Below are positions 1 through 7,257 of a stretch of 40,363 nucleotides of DNA, piece by piece. This DNA comes from Mycolicibacterium vaccae NBRC 14118 = CIP 105934 (GTDB taxonomy: Bacteria > Actinomycetota > Actinomycetes > Mycobacteriales > Mycobacteriaceae). The stretch is from positions 1 through 40,363 of the forward strand of contig NZ_BCRS01000034.1 of assembly GCF_001552715.1 (NCBI RefSeq), read 5' to 3'. The stretch's first letter is position 1, and every line of letters starts with the position of its first letter. The position numbers and the translations under genes were made by a program. The notes beneath the pieces were generated by a model. It was not told where the DNA came from. It saw nothing but the letters and a program-made list of their open reading frames with translations, and ran no database searches.

Positions 1-1
1 G

Positions 2-37
2 CAGCCGCAGCCGCAGCCGCAGCCGCAGCCGCAGCCG
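2..37 (+). repeat. Hexanucleotide repeat (CAGCCG)x6 coding Gln-Pro
   Basis: Six perfect tandem CAGCCG units read in frame as alternating Gln and Pro near the end of the probable mceD. The array starts at the window edge and may be longer. Copy-number change in a 6-bp unit keeps the frame and only alters tail length. Confidence 0.85.
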
Positions 38-130
38 GCGTCATCGCCCGCGCCATCACCGGCACCGGTCGCCGCCGCGGACCCCGCGGCCGGATTGCCC
101 GGATTGCTGCTGCCCGGAACTGGGGGATGA
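2..130 (+). CDS. Mce family protein, C-terminal end only (probable MceD)
   Basis: The reading frame enters from the left edge and stops with TGA at 128-130. Only about 42 residues are visible: six Gln-Pro pairs, an Ala/Pro/Ser-rich stretch and a closing hydrophobic Gly/Leu/Pro tail. The stop overlaps the ATG of the next gene (ATGA at 127-130), so the two are translationally coupled. In mce operons the gene before the lipoprotein MceE is mceD, and a Pro-rich low-complexity tail is usual for Mce proteins, so MceD is inferred from order. The diagnostic MlaD domain lies outside the window. Confidence 0.6.
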   Translation, partial: QPQPQPQPQPQPASSPAPSPAPVAAADPAAGLPGLLLPGTGG

Positions 131-1278
131 CGATGTCTGCTACCCGAGATGTGCGCCGAATAAGGCGCATCGCGGTCCTCGCCGTCACCGCGGCGACAGT
201 GCTGACCGGCTGTGACTGGCGTGGGTTGAATTCACTGCCGATGCCCGGAACCGAAGGCGGCGGTGCCGATTCGTACGTGGTGCAGGCCCAACTGCCCGAT
301 ATCGGAACCATCGAACCCAACTCGAGGGTGCGCGTCGGTGACGTCAATGTCGGCACGATCACCAGGATCGAACGGCAGGACTGGCATGCGCTGGTCACCA
401 TGCGGCTCAACGGCGACGTCGAGCTGCCTGCGAACACGACGGCCACCGTCGGCCAGACCAGCCTGCTGGGCTCGCTGCACGTCGAGCTTGCGCCACCCGT
501 CGACGCCGCCCCGCACGGCAGGCTCGAGGACGGCTCCCTGATACCGCTGGACGCCGGGGCGGCTTACCCCAGCACCGATCAGACGCTTGCGGCATTGTCG
601 TTGCTGCTCAACGGAGGTGGTGTCGGTCAGGTGCAGGACATCACCGCGGCCCTGGCCACGGCGTTCACGGGCCGGGAGAGCGAACTGCGCAGTCTGATCG
701 AACAGACGGACCAGTTCGTCGGGCGGCTGAACACCCAGACCGACGACATCATCGCCGCGACGGACAGCTTCAACGGCCTGGTCGGGCAGCTCGCGGAGCA
801 GAAACCGGTGCTGGACAACGCACTGCGGACCATCCCGGACGCGCTGCGGGTGCTCAGTGACAACCGCGAGGAACTGACCGACGCGGTCGACGGGTTCGGC
901 AAGTTCAGTGCGCTGACCGCGGATGCGGTCAACCAGACCAAACAGAACCTGGTGGCTGAGATCAAGGCCATCGGCCCGGTGCTCAGCTCTCTCGCCGACG
1001 CGGGTCCGGACATGACGCGTTCGCTGAGCCTGTTGGCGACCTTCCCATGGCCGATCGAGAGCATCGACACGATCGTGCGCGGGGACTATCTCAACACCGA
1101 CGTGATCTTCGACCTGACGCTGAGCCGGCTCGGGGACGGTCTGCTCAACGGCACACGATTCGAAGGGGACCTCACCGAGTTGGAGATGCAGTGGGGACGC
1201 ACGATCGGTCAGCTGCCGAGCCCGTACACCGCCGGGAACCCGCTCGTCGCGCCCTACCAGTTCAACCAGGGGCCGTGA
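127..1278 (+). CDS. mceE: Mce family lipoprotein MceE (LprK-like)
   Basis: Lipoprotein subunit of an Mce lipid importer, anchored outside the plasma membrane and expected to work with the other Mce subunits and a YrbE/MceG permease-ATPase. Of 383 residues, an Arg-rich n-region (7-14) and hydrophobic core (15-27) lead to a lipobox ending LTGC with the modified cysteine at C29. The MlaD substrate-binding domain spans about 50-124, followed by a long helical Mce region. The ATG at 127 overlaps the upstream stop; a second ATG at 133 is possible. mceF follows after one base. The operon type (mce1 to mce7) cannot be fixed from this fragment. Confidence 0.9.
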   Translation: MTMSATRDVRRIRRIAVLAVTAATVLTGCDWRGLNSLPMPGTEGGGADSYVVQAQLPDIGTIEPNSRVRVGDVNVGTITRIERQDWHALVTMRLNGDVELPANTTATVGQTSLLGSLHVELAPPVDAAPHGRLEDGSLIPLDAGAAYPSTDQTLAALSLLLNGGGVGQVQDITAALATAFTGRESELRSLIEQTDQFVGRLNTQTDDIIAATDSFNGLVGQLAEQKPVLDNALRTIPDALRVLSDNREELTDAVDGFGKFSALTADAVNQTKQNLVAEIKAIGPVLSSLADAGPDMTRSLSLLATFPWPIESIDTIVRGDYLNTDVIFDLTLSRLGDGLLNGTRFEGDLTELEMQWGRTIGQLPSPYTAGNPLVAPYQFNQGP

Positions 1279-1279
1279 C

Positions 1280-2713
1280 GTGCTGACCAGACGAATCAAG
1301 CTGCAGCTCGCCCTCTTTGCGGCCGTCGCGCTCGTCGCGAGCGGGGTGATGGCGTTCGGATACATCAAGGTGCCGGCGATGCTCGGGATCGGGCAGTACA
1401 CGGTCGTCGTGCAACTCCCACAGGCCGCCGGTCTGTACCAGACCGCCAATGTCACCTACCGGGGCACCAGGGTGGGGCGGGTCGACGACGTCCGGTTGAC
1501 CGACGACGGCGGGGTGGAGGCGGTGCTGTCGCTGGAATCGGGGACCGACATCCCGTCGGATCTCACCGCGGAAGTGCACAGCGCCTCGGCGATCGGTGAG
1601 CAGTACGTGGCGTTGGTTCCCCGAAGCGCCGACGCGTCACCGCTGAAGAACGGCGACGTGATTCCTGTCGACCGCGCGACGACGCCGCCGCCGATCAACG
1701 CGCTGCTCGACGCGGCGAACCGGGGAATCCAGGCGATCCCCGGCGACAACGTCAAGACCGTGGTCGACGAGAGCTACACGGCAGTCGGCCGGCTCGGCCC
1801 GGAACTGTCCCGCATCGTACAGGGATCCACGCAGTTGGCCTCCGATGCGCGGGCGAATCTCGATTCGCTCGTCACACTGATCGACAAAGCCAAGCCGCTG
1901 ATGGATTCCCAGGCGCAGACCGCCGATTCGATCAATGCCTGGGCGTCGCATCTGGCCGACCTGACCGGCCAGGTCCGCGATGCCGACGCCGCTGTGGCGG
2001 GCCTGCTCGAACGCGGTGGGGACGCCGCCGAGGAAGGCCGTCAGCTCTTCGATCGACTGAAACCGACCCTGCCGGTGCTGCTGGCGAACCTGGTCAGCGT
2101 CGGCGAAGTCGCCGTCGTTTATCAGCCCGCGATCGAGCAGGTGCTGGTCCTGGAACCGCAACTGGTCGCCGGTCTGCAGGGCGCTCTGGTGGCCAACAAG
2201 GACTCCAAGCGCGCATCGCCCGGCTTGTATGTGAGCTTCAACCTGAATCTGAACTTGCCGCCGCCATGCACGACCGGGTTCCTGCCGGTAGACCAGCAAC
2301 TGACCCCCAACGTCGAGACATCCGCAGATCTGCCGCCGGGTGACCTGTATTGCCGGATACCGCAGGATTCGTGGAATGTGGTGCGCGGCAACCGGAACTA
2401 CCCGTGTCTGACCAGGCCGGGCAAGCGGGCGCCGACGGTGAAGATGTGTGAGAGCGACGAGGAGTACGTGCCGCTCAACGACGGGTTCAACTGGAAGGGC
2501 GATCCGAACGCGACACTGTCGGGCCAGGACATCCCGCAGCTGCCGCCGCCCGCGGCAGCGCCGCACCCCGCACCGATCGCGGTGGCCGAGTACGACCCGG
2601 CCACCGGTGAGTACGTGGCGCCCGACGGCAACATCTACACCCAGGCGGACCTGGCGCCGCAGACAGAAGGCAGGACATGGCAGAGCATGATGATTCCCCC
2701 GCCGGCGAGGTGA
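1280..2713 (+). CDS. mceF: Mce family protein MceF
   Basis: Last core subunit of the Mce lipid transporter, 477 residues. An N-terminal membrane anchor or uncleaved signal lies at about 8-28, the MlaD domain at about 40-115, a long alpha-helical stretch follows, and the tail from about residue 400 is Pro-rich with several cysteines. The GTG start is one base after the mceE stop. The 3' end overlaps the next gene by 37 nt in another frame. Family length and tail composition fit MceF, and it stands in the usual last place before the Mce-associated genes. Confidence 0.9.
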   Translation: MLTRRIKLQLALFAAVALVASGVMAFGYIKVPAMLGIGQYTVVVQLPQAAGLYQTANVTYRGTRVGRVDDVRLTDDGGVEAVLSLESGTDIPSDLTAEVHSASAIGEQYVALVPRSADASPLKNGDVIPVDRATTPPPINALLDAANRGIQAIPGDNVKTVVDESYTAVGRLGPELSRIVQGSTQLASDARANLDSLVTLIDKAKPLMDSQAQTADSINAWASHLADLTGQVRDADAAVAGLLERGGDAAEEGRQLFDRLKPTLPVLLANLVSVGEVAVVYQPAIEQVLVLEPQLVAGLQGALVANKDSKRASPGLYVSFNLNLNLPPPCTTGFLPVDQQLTPNVETSADLPPGDLYCRIPQDSWNVVRGNRNYPCLTRPGKRAPTVKMCESDEEYVPLNDGFNWKGDPNATLSGQDIPQLPPPAAAPHPAPIAVAEYDPATGEYVAPDGNIYTQADLAPQTEGRTWQSMMIPPPAR

Positions 2714-3219
2714 CCGGCCCGACGGTGCCGCGCCGCCTTTCGGGGCTAGGGCGGGTTGCGGCACTGTGCGCGGTGGCGTTGGTGGCACTGGCCGGCGTCG
2801 GCGGCTGGATGGGCTATCGGCTGGTCGACGAACGCAGGGATGCGGCCCAGCAGAGCCGCTTCGTCGAGACCGCACGCCAAGGCGCGATCAACCTGACCAC
2901 CATTCGTCACGAGACCGTCGACGAGGACATCAAGCGGATCCTGGACTCCTCGACCGGGGCATTCCACGACGACTTCCAGAAGCGGGCGGAGCCGTTCGCC
3001 GAGGTTGTCAGGCAGGCCCGGTCCACATCCGAAGGGTCCGTCACCTCGGCGGCCCTGGAGTCGCACGAGGGCGACAGCGCCCATGTGCTGGTCGTCATGT
3101 CGGTGCAGATGTCCAGTCACGAGGCGCCGGAACAGGTCCCGACGGTATGGCGGATGCGCATCGGCGTGCAGCAGAGCGGCGACGACGCCCGCGTGTCCGA
3201 CGTGCAGTTCGTGTCATGA
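2677..3219 (+). CDS. Mce-associated membrane protein (first)
   Basis: A 180-residue protein with a hydrophilic N-terminus, one membrane segment at about 25-48 and an extracytoplasmic alpha/beta domain. This is the build of the Mce-associated membrane (Mam/Mas) proteins that follow mceF in mycobacteria and are thought to stabilise the transporter. The ATG lies 37 nt inside mceF. Its own stop overlaps the start of the next gene (ATGA, 3216-3219). No catalytic motif is visible. Confidence 0.82.
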   Translation: MAEHDDSPAGEVTGPTVPRRLSGLGRVAALCAVALVALAGVGGWMGYRLVDERRDAAQQSRFVETARQGAINLTTIRHETVDEDIKRILDSSTGAFHDDFQKRAEPFAEVVRQARSTSEGSVTSAALESHEGDSAHVLVVMSVQMSSHEAPEQVPTVWRMRIGVQQSGDDARVSDVQFVS

Positions 3220-3791
3220 CGCCGCGCATCGATGAGATCGGTGACGACACCGTGAGCGATCTCGAGCCTGCCGACAGCCCTCCGGCCGTGGTGGCGACAC
3301 GTCACCCCGCAGTGGTCCGGGCGGTTGCGTACCTGGTCTTGCCGCTGATAGTCGTGGCAGCTGCGCTCGGTGTGGGATTCCTGAAATGGCAGGTCGATTC
3401 GGTGGCCGTGCCCTCGGGCGGCGGCGCCGCCGGACCTGTGGCGGCGGCTACCGAAGGCGTCGTGGCGATGCTGTCCTACCGACCCGACCGCGTGCGGGAG
3501 GATCTGACCGCCGCCGGCGAGCGTATGACCGGCGAGTTCCGCACGGAGTACACCACGTTGATCGACGACGTCGTCGCACCCGGGGCCGAGGAACAGCGGA
3601 TCTCGGCGGTGGCCGCGGTTCCTGCGGCCGCGCTGGTGTCCGCAGACGGAGATCGGGCACGCGTGCTCGTCTACATCGACCAGACGACGACGGTGGGCGC
3701 CGAACCGCCGACCGACACCCGGTCCAGCGCGCACGTCGAGATGGAGAGGGTCGGAAACACATGGCTGATCGCAGGATTCGAACCCGTCTGA
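3216..3791 (+). CDS. Mce-associated membrane protein (second)
   Basis: A 191-residue relative of the preceding gene with the same plan: acidic N-terminus, one membrane segment at about 34-57, then an outer domain with the conserved run of strands ending near the C-terminus (NTWLIAGFEPV). Paired proteins of this type are typical after mceF. I chose the ATG at 3216 because it overlaps the upstream stop; the open frame runs further upstream without signal. Its 3' end overlaps the next gene by 31 nt. Confidence 0.8.
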   Translation: MTPRIDEIGDDTVSDLEPADSPPAVVATRHPAVVRAVAYLVLPLIVVAAALGVGFLKWQVDSVAVPSGGGAAGPVAAATEGVVAMLSYRPDRVREDLTAAGERMTGEFRTEYTTLIDDVVAPGAEEQRISAVAAVPAAALVSADGDRARVLVYIDQTTTVGAEPPTDTRSSAHVEMERVGNTWLIAGFEPV

Positions 3792-4165
3792 CCCTCTCCG
3801 GCGCAGCGGTGGCGCTGAGTGTCGCGACGATCGCCGCGGTGGCGGGCCCAGCACCGACGGCCCGTGCGGATGAGGTCGCCTACCTGGTCAATGTCACGCT
3901 CGCGCCCGGCTACGACTTCGCCGGCGTCGACGCCGCGCTCGAATACGGGCACGGCATCTGTCGCAAGCTCGCCGATGGCCGGACCTACCCCGAGCTCATC
4001 GCCGACGTGCGGGCCGACTTCCGGACCGCCGATGACTATCAGGCTTCCTATCTGCTCGGGCAGGCGGCCAACGAACTGTGCCCGGAATGGATACCGGCGC
4101 TGCGTAACTCGGCTGCCGGATACCGTCCATCCTCTGACCACCACACCAGCGCCGAACGAGGTTGA
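3761..4165 (+). CDS. DUF732 secreted protein
   Basis: A small exported protein of 134 residues. A signal peptide (basic RRIRTR, hydrophobic core, probable cleavage after an Ala-Arg-Ala near residue 36) precedes a short helical domain with two cysteines (GICRKL and NELCPEW), the usual disulfide pair of mycobacterial DUF732 proteins, whose function is unknown. The start overlaps the second Mce-associated gene and the stop is 1 nt before the next ATG, so it belongs to the mce transcript. A second DUF732 gene lies at 12783-13103. Confidence 0.75.
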   Translation: MADRRIRTRLTLSGAAVALSVATIAAVAGPAPTARADEVAYLVNVTLAPGYDFAGVDAALEYGHGICRKLADGRTYPELIADVRADFRTADDYQASYLLGQAANELCPEWIPALRNSAAGYRPSSDHHTSAERG

Positions 4166-4166
4166 C

Positions 4167-4649
4167 ATGTTTCAGATGACCTACCGACTCGCGACTGTCG
4201 TGGCACTCGTGGTTGCCGCGGGAGCCACGATGCCGACGGCAACGGCCGACAACCGTAGGTTCAACAGCAGCGTGGTCGAGAACGTGTACGCCATGCAGCG
4301 CCAAGCCGGCTGTGAGAACGAGCTGAACGTCAGTCCGGAGCTGCTGCTGGCCGCCGAATGGCACGCGCGTGACCTGATGGGCAACCGCAACCTGAATGCC
4401 GACATCGGCACGGACGGGTCCACTCCGCAACAGCGCGCCGAGGCCGCCGGCTTCCGGGGCGCGGTCGCGCAGACCGTGGCGATCCACCCCGCCCTGGCGA
4501 TGAGCGGAATCGAGCTGATCAACCTCTGGTACCACAACCCCGTCTACCACGCGATCATGGCGGACTGCACTCACACGAAGATCGGCGTCTGGTCGGAGAA
4601 CAGCCTGGACCGGACGGTGGTGGTCGCCGTGTACGGCCGACCGGACTGA
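4167..4649 (+). CDS. Secreted CAP-domain (SCP/PR-1-like) protein
   Basis: A 160-residue exported protein. A signal peptide ends near the Ala-Thr-Ala-Asp at about 26-29. The mature part has CAP-type features: a helix with AAEWHARDLM, a later LWYHNPVYHAIM segment and an aspartate-cysteine pair (ADC) near the end, with two cysteines that could form a disulfide. CAP proteins bind lipids or sterols in several systems, which would fit a lipid importer, but a role here is inference. The ATG follows the DUF732 stop by one base. The stop codon sits in the loop of a terminator-like hairpin. Confidence 0.7.
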   Translation: MFQMTYRLATVVALVVAAGATMPTATADNRRFNSSVVENVYAMQRQAGCENELNVSPELLLAAEWHARDLMGNRNLNADIGTDGSTPQQRAEAAGFRGAVAQTVAIHPALAMSGIELINLWYHNPVYHAIMADCTHTKIGVWSENSLDRTVVVAVYGRPD

Positions 4650-4664
4650 CGGTCGGCCGCACAC
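4629..4664. terminator. Bidirectional terminator hairpin across the CAP gene stop
   Basis: CGGCCGACCG (4634-4643) pairs perfectly with CGGTCGGCCG (4650-4659) around the 6-nt loop GACTGA, which carries the TGA stop of the CAP gene. GTGT/ACAC extends the stem beyond one A-C mismatch. There is no U tract, as is common in mycobacteria. It lies between the convergent mce operon and the SDR gene and can serve both. Confidence 0.65.
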
Positions 4665-4673
4665 GGCGCGGTG

Positions 4674-5501
4674 TCACTGCGAGGTCGCGGTCGCGGCGCC
4701 CAGGGCGTTCATGTCCGGCACGAACGGCTGATGGGCCAGCAGCCCGCCGTCGACGCGGATGGTCTCGCCATTGATGCCGCGGGAGTCGTCGGACGCCAGG
4801 AACGCGTAGACCTTGGCCAGGTCGTCGGGCCCGTTGAGGTCGCGCGCCGGCGTATGGCGGCGGTACACGTCCTTGATGGCCTCGGGGAGTTGCTGTGCCG
4901 GAGGTGTCGTGGTGGTGCCGGGACAGATGGCGTTGCAGCGCACGCCTTCGGCACCGTACTGGGTCGCGGTGTACTTGGTCAGCGCCAGCAGTGCGGCCTT
5001 GGTGGCGCCGTAGCCGGTCAGGCTGGTGTCGCCCGCGAAGGCGTGCGTGGAGGCGGTGTTGACGATCGAACCGCCGCCGGACAGCAGATGCGGCAGTGCG
5101 TGTTTGGTGGTGAGCAGGGCGCTGCGGAGGTTCACCGCCATCACGTCGTCCCACACCTCGATCGGCATGGTGGCGACATCGCCGTCGCCGGCGGGGAACA
5201 CCCCGGCGATGTTGAACAGGACGTTGAGTCCGCCGAAGGTGGTGACGGCGGTGGCCACCAGGTCCCGGATCGCGGTCTCGTCGCGGAGGTCGACGTGGAC
5301 GGCCGTCGCGATGTCGGGTCCGTACTTCTCGTTGAGTTGGTCGGCGAGCGCCGTCGCGCCCTCGATGTTGATGTCGGCGAGCACCACGCGTGCGCCTTCG
5401 GTCACCAGCCGGGTGGCAGCCGCGCCGCCGATGTTCAGTCCGCCCGGGTCCACGGTCGTTGCGCCGGTCACCAGCGCGATCTTGTCGGACAGTCGTGACA
5501 T
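4674..5501 (-). CDS. SDR family NAD(P)-dependent oxidoreductase
   Basis: Classical short-chain dehydrogenase of 275 residues, probably oxidising or reducing a hydroxyl or keto group on a lipid or ring intermediate. It has the NAG-type motif (NIAG, 97-100), N124, the catalytic S151, and Y164-x-x-x-K168 (YGATK). The cofactor loop is unusual: TGATT is followed by an insertion before GGLNIGG, instead of the compact TGxxxGxG. I chose the ATG at 5501 because a GGAAGAGG ribosome site precedes it; an ATG 20 codons further up lacks one. It is divergent from the hydrolase at 5665. The substrate cannot be read from sequence. Confidence 0.85.
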   Translation of the reverse strand: MSRLSDKIALVTGATTVDPGGLNIGGAAATRLVTEGARVVLADINIEGATALADQLNEKYGPDIATAVHVDLRDETAIRDLVATAVTTFGGLNVLFNIAGVFPAGDGDVATMPIEVWDDVMAVNLRSALLTTKHALPHLLSGGGSIVNTASTHAFAGDTSLTGYGATKAALLALTKYTATQYGAEGVRCNAICPGTTTTPPAQQLPEAIKDVYRRHTPARDLNGPDDLAKVYAFLASDDSRGINGETIRVDGGLLAHQPFVPDMNALGAATATSQ

Positions 5502-5586
5502 CTCATCCTCTTCCGGTCGGTCTACACGCTGCGATGCGCTTCGCGTGAAGGCTAACTTCACGAAGGAGGGCAGTCAATGAAGCTCT

Positions 5587-5623
5587 GACAAGTTAGAATG
5601 AGAATTGAGTTAGTTTCAATTCT
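5587..5623. promoter_or_regulatory. Operator/promoter element between divergent SDR and hydrolase
   Basis: AGAATTGA (5601-5608) and TCAATTCT (5616-5623) form a perfect inverted repeat around 7 nt. Just left of it, GACAAGTTAGAATGAGA (5587-5603) nearly repeats at 10635-10651 before the thiolase gene. On the plus strand AGTTAGTTTCAATTCT (5608-5623) matches the thiolase-sense element at 14 of 16 bases. The segment is markedly AT-rich against its surroundings. I read it as a shared regulator site. Confidence 0.5.
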
Positions 5624-5664
5624 TCTCATGTGCGCGATGTCAACGAGGACAGGTGGTGTGTGAC

Positions 5665-6600
5665 ATGGGTTTGTCGCTTGCTGACGAGGACTGGACGGAC
5701 GCCGACGCCGATGCTCTCGAATATGCGGAGAAGGAGCTCGCGCGGGTTTTCGGGGACGGACGCCGTCCACTGCCTCTGATGCGCGAGAGCCTGGACGACA
5801 TGATGACCTCCCAGGGGCTTGCCGACGGCGTCGTCGTCACCGAGATGTCCGCCGGGGGAGTCCCCGCACTCCGGGTCGACGCCGGTGCCGGTGACGACAG
5901 CGCGTGCGTCGTCTGGTTGCACGGCGGCGGCTATGTGATGGGGTCCGCGCACGGGTACCGGGGCGTCGCTGCCGCGGTTTCGACGGCGTGCGGTCATCCG
6001 GTCGTGGTGCCCGATTATCGCCGGGCGCCGGAGAATCCGTTCCCGGCACCTCTGGCCGACGCCGCTGCGGTGATGGGCTGGGCGGCCGAGACTTTCGGCG
6101 ATCGCTGGGTGCTTGCCGGTGATTCGGCGGGCGGCGGTCTGACGGTCGCCTCGATGATCCGCGCGCGTGACGAGCGGACGCCGCTTCCGGCCGCGGCCGT
6201 GCTGGTCTCCCCGCTGGCCGATTTCACCGCTTCCGGCGAGAGTTTCGACGTGCACGCGGACACGGACGTGGCCATCTCCCGCCGTTCGGTGAAAGCGCTG
6301 GCCGTTGCCTATCTGGCCGGCCACGACCCGCGGGATCCGCTCGTGTCACCGGTATTCGGTCAGTTCGATCGGCTGCCGGAGACCCTCATTCTGGCCAGCG
6401 ATCGTGAAGTACTGCTCGACGACGCGAAGACTCTGCACTACGGCATGGTGCGGGACGGGTCGCGCTCGACGCTGTCTGTCTATGCCGGGGTGTGTCACGC
6501 ATGGACCATGTTCGCGTCGTCGATGCCACGCGCCGCACGCGCGGTCGATGAGATCGCCGGGTTCGTCGTCGGCGCCATCGCTGCCGCTGACGCCGTGTGA
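5665..6600 (+). CDS. Alpha/beta hydrolase, HSL-type esterase/lipase
   Basis: Cytosolic carboxylester hydrolase of the hormone-sensitive lipase family, 311 residues. The oxyanion-hole HGGGY is at 86-90, the nucleophile S154 sits in GDSAG, an acid is near D246 (SDREVLLDDA), and the catalytic H278 is in CHAW. Mycobacteria carry many such Lip enzymes; which ester it cuts is unknown. The ATG at 5665 has AGGTGG 8 nt upstream; a GTG at 5653 is an alternative. It is transcribed away from the SDR gene across a shared operator-like region. Confidence 0.85.
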   Translation: MGLSLADEDWTDADADALEYAEKELARVFGDGRRPLPLMRESLDDMMTSQGLADGVVVTEMSAGGVPALRVDAGAGDDSACVVWLHGGGYVMGSAHGYRGVAAAVSTACGHPVVVPDYRRAPENPFPAPLADAAAVMGWAAETFGDRWVLAGDSAGGGLTVASMIRARDERTPLPAAAVLVSPLADFTASGESFDVHADTDVAISRRSVKALAVAYLAGHDPRDPLVSPVFGQFDRLPETLILASDREVLLDDAKTLHYGMVRDGSRSTLSVYAGVCHAWTMFASSMPRAARAVDEIAGFVVGAIAAADAV

Positions 6601-6716
6601 CCGCTCAATGTGCGACCGAGGAACTCCGCAAGCGGATCACATGGTCGTCCATCCCTCGATGTTAATTGCGATTATGTACGATCGAGTTCGACAGGGAATC
6701 AAGTGAGGAGGCCGAC

Positions 6717-7208
6717 ATGGCCGTGACAGACATCGAGTCGCTCAGGGACGCTTTCCGGGACGCCATGGCGTCGGTGTGCACACCCGTGGCTGTCATCACG
6801 GCGATGGACGGACAGCGTCCGCACGGCACCACCGTCAGTGCCTTTGCGTCCCTGTCGATGTCGCCACCGTCGTTGCTCGTGAGTCTCGACCGGGGCTCTG
6901 ACCTGCTGGCGATCATCCGGTCGGCGGGCAGCTTCGGTGTCAATGTACTCGGGCACGACCAATCGCCCCTCGCAGCCTGTTTCGCCCGCAAGGGGCGGGA
7001 TAAGTTCGCAGACGTCGAATGGTCACTGGCCGGTGGCGTGCCGCGTCTGACCGGTGCCGCGGGCTGGTTCGCGTGCGACGTGGCCCAGGCCGTCGAGGCG
7101 GCCGACCACGTCGTCGTCATCGGTGAGGTGCGGGTGGTCGAAAGTCGTTCCACCGCACCGCTGACCTACCACGACAGGACATTCGGGACTCACCAGATCC
7201 TGGGTTGA
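6717..7208 (+). CDS. Flavin reductase-like, FMN-binding protein
   Basis: A 163-residue protein of the flavin reductase family (HpaC/HsaB type), the small component that reduces FMN or FAD with NAD(P)H for a partner monooxygenase. It shows the early CTPVAVIT strand, a TTVSAFASLSMSPPSLLVSL segment at the flavin site, SFGVNVLGHDQ, and a closing HDRTFGTH. The ATG at 6717 follows a good GAGGAG site; an upstream in-frame start would add 17 residues without one. No oxygenase partner is encoded in the window, so it may serve one elsewhere or act alone. Confidence 0.82.
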   Translation: MAVTDIESLRDAFRDAMASVCTPVAVITAMDGQRPHGTTVSAFASLSMSPPSLLVSLDRGSDLLAIIRSAGSFGVNVLGHDQSPLAACFARKGRDKFADVEWSLAGGVPRLTGAAGWFACDVAQAVEAADHVVVIGEVRVVESRSTAPLTYHDRTFGTHQILG

Positions 7209-7210
7209 GC

Positions 7211-7247
7211 CACCCGGCGCCGACACCCCGGGCTCGGTGTACGGGTG
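7211..7247. terminator. Possible terminator between convergent genes
   Basis: Nested complementary segments CACCCG/CGGGTG (7211-7216 with 7242-7247) and ACACC/GGTGT (7223-7227 with 7236-7240) lie in the 49-nt gap between the flavin reductase and TetR stops. The stem is imperfect and has no U tract. Confidence 0.35.
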
Positions 7248-7257
7248 CTGCGGGTGT

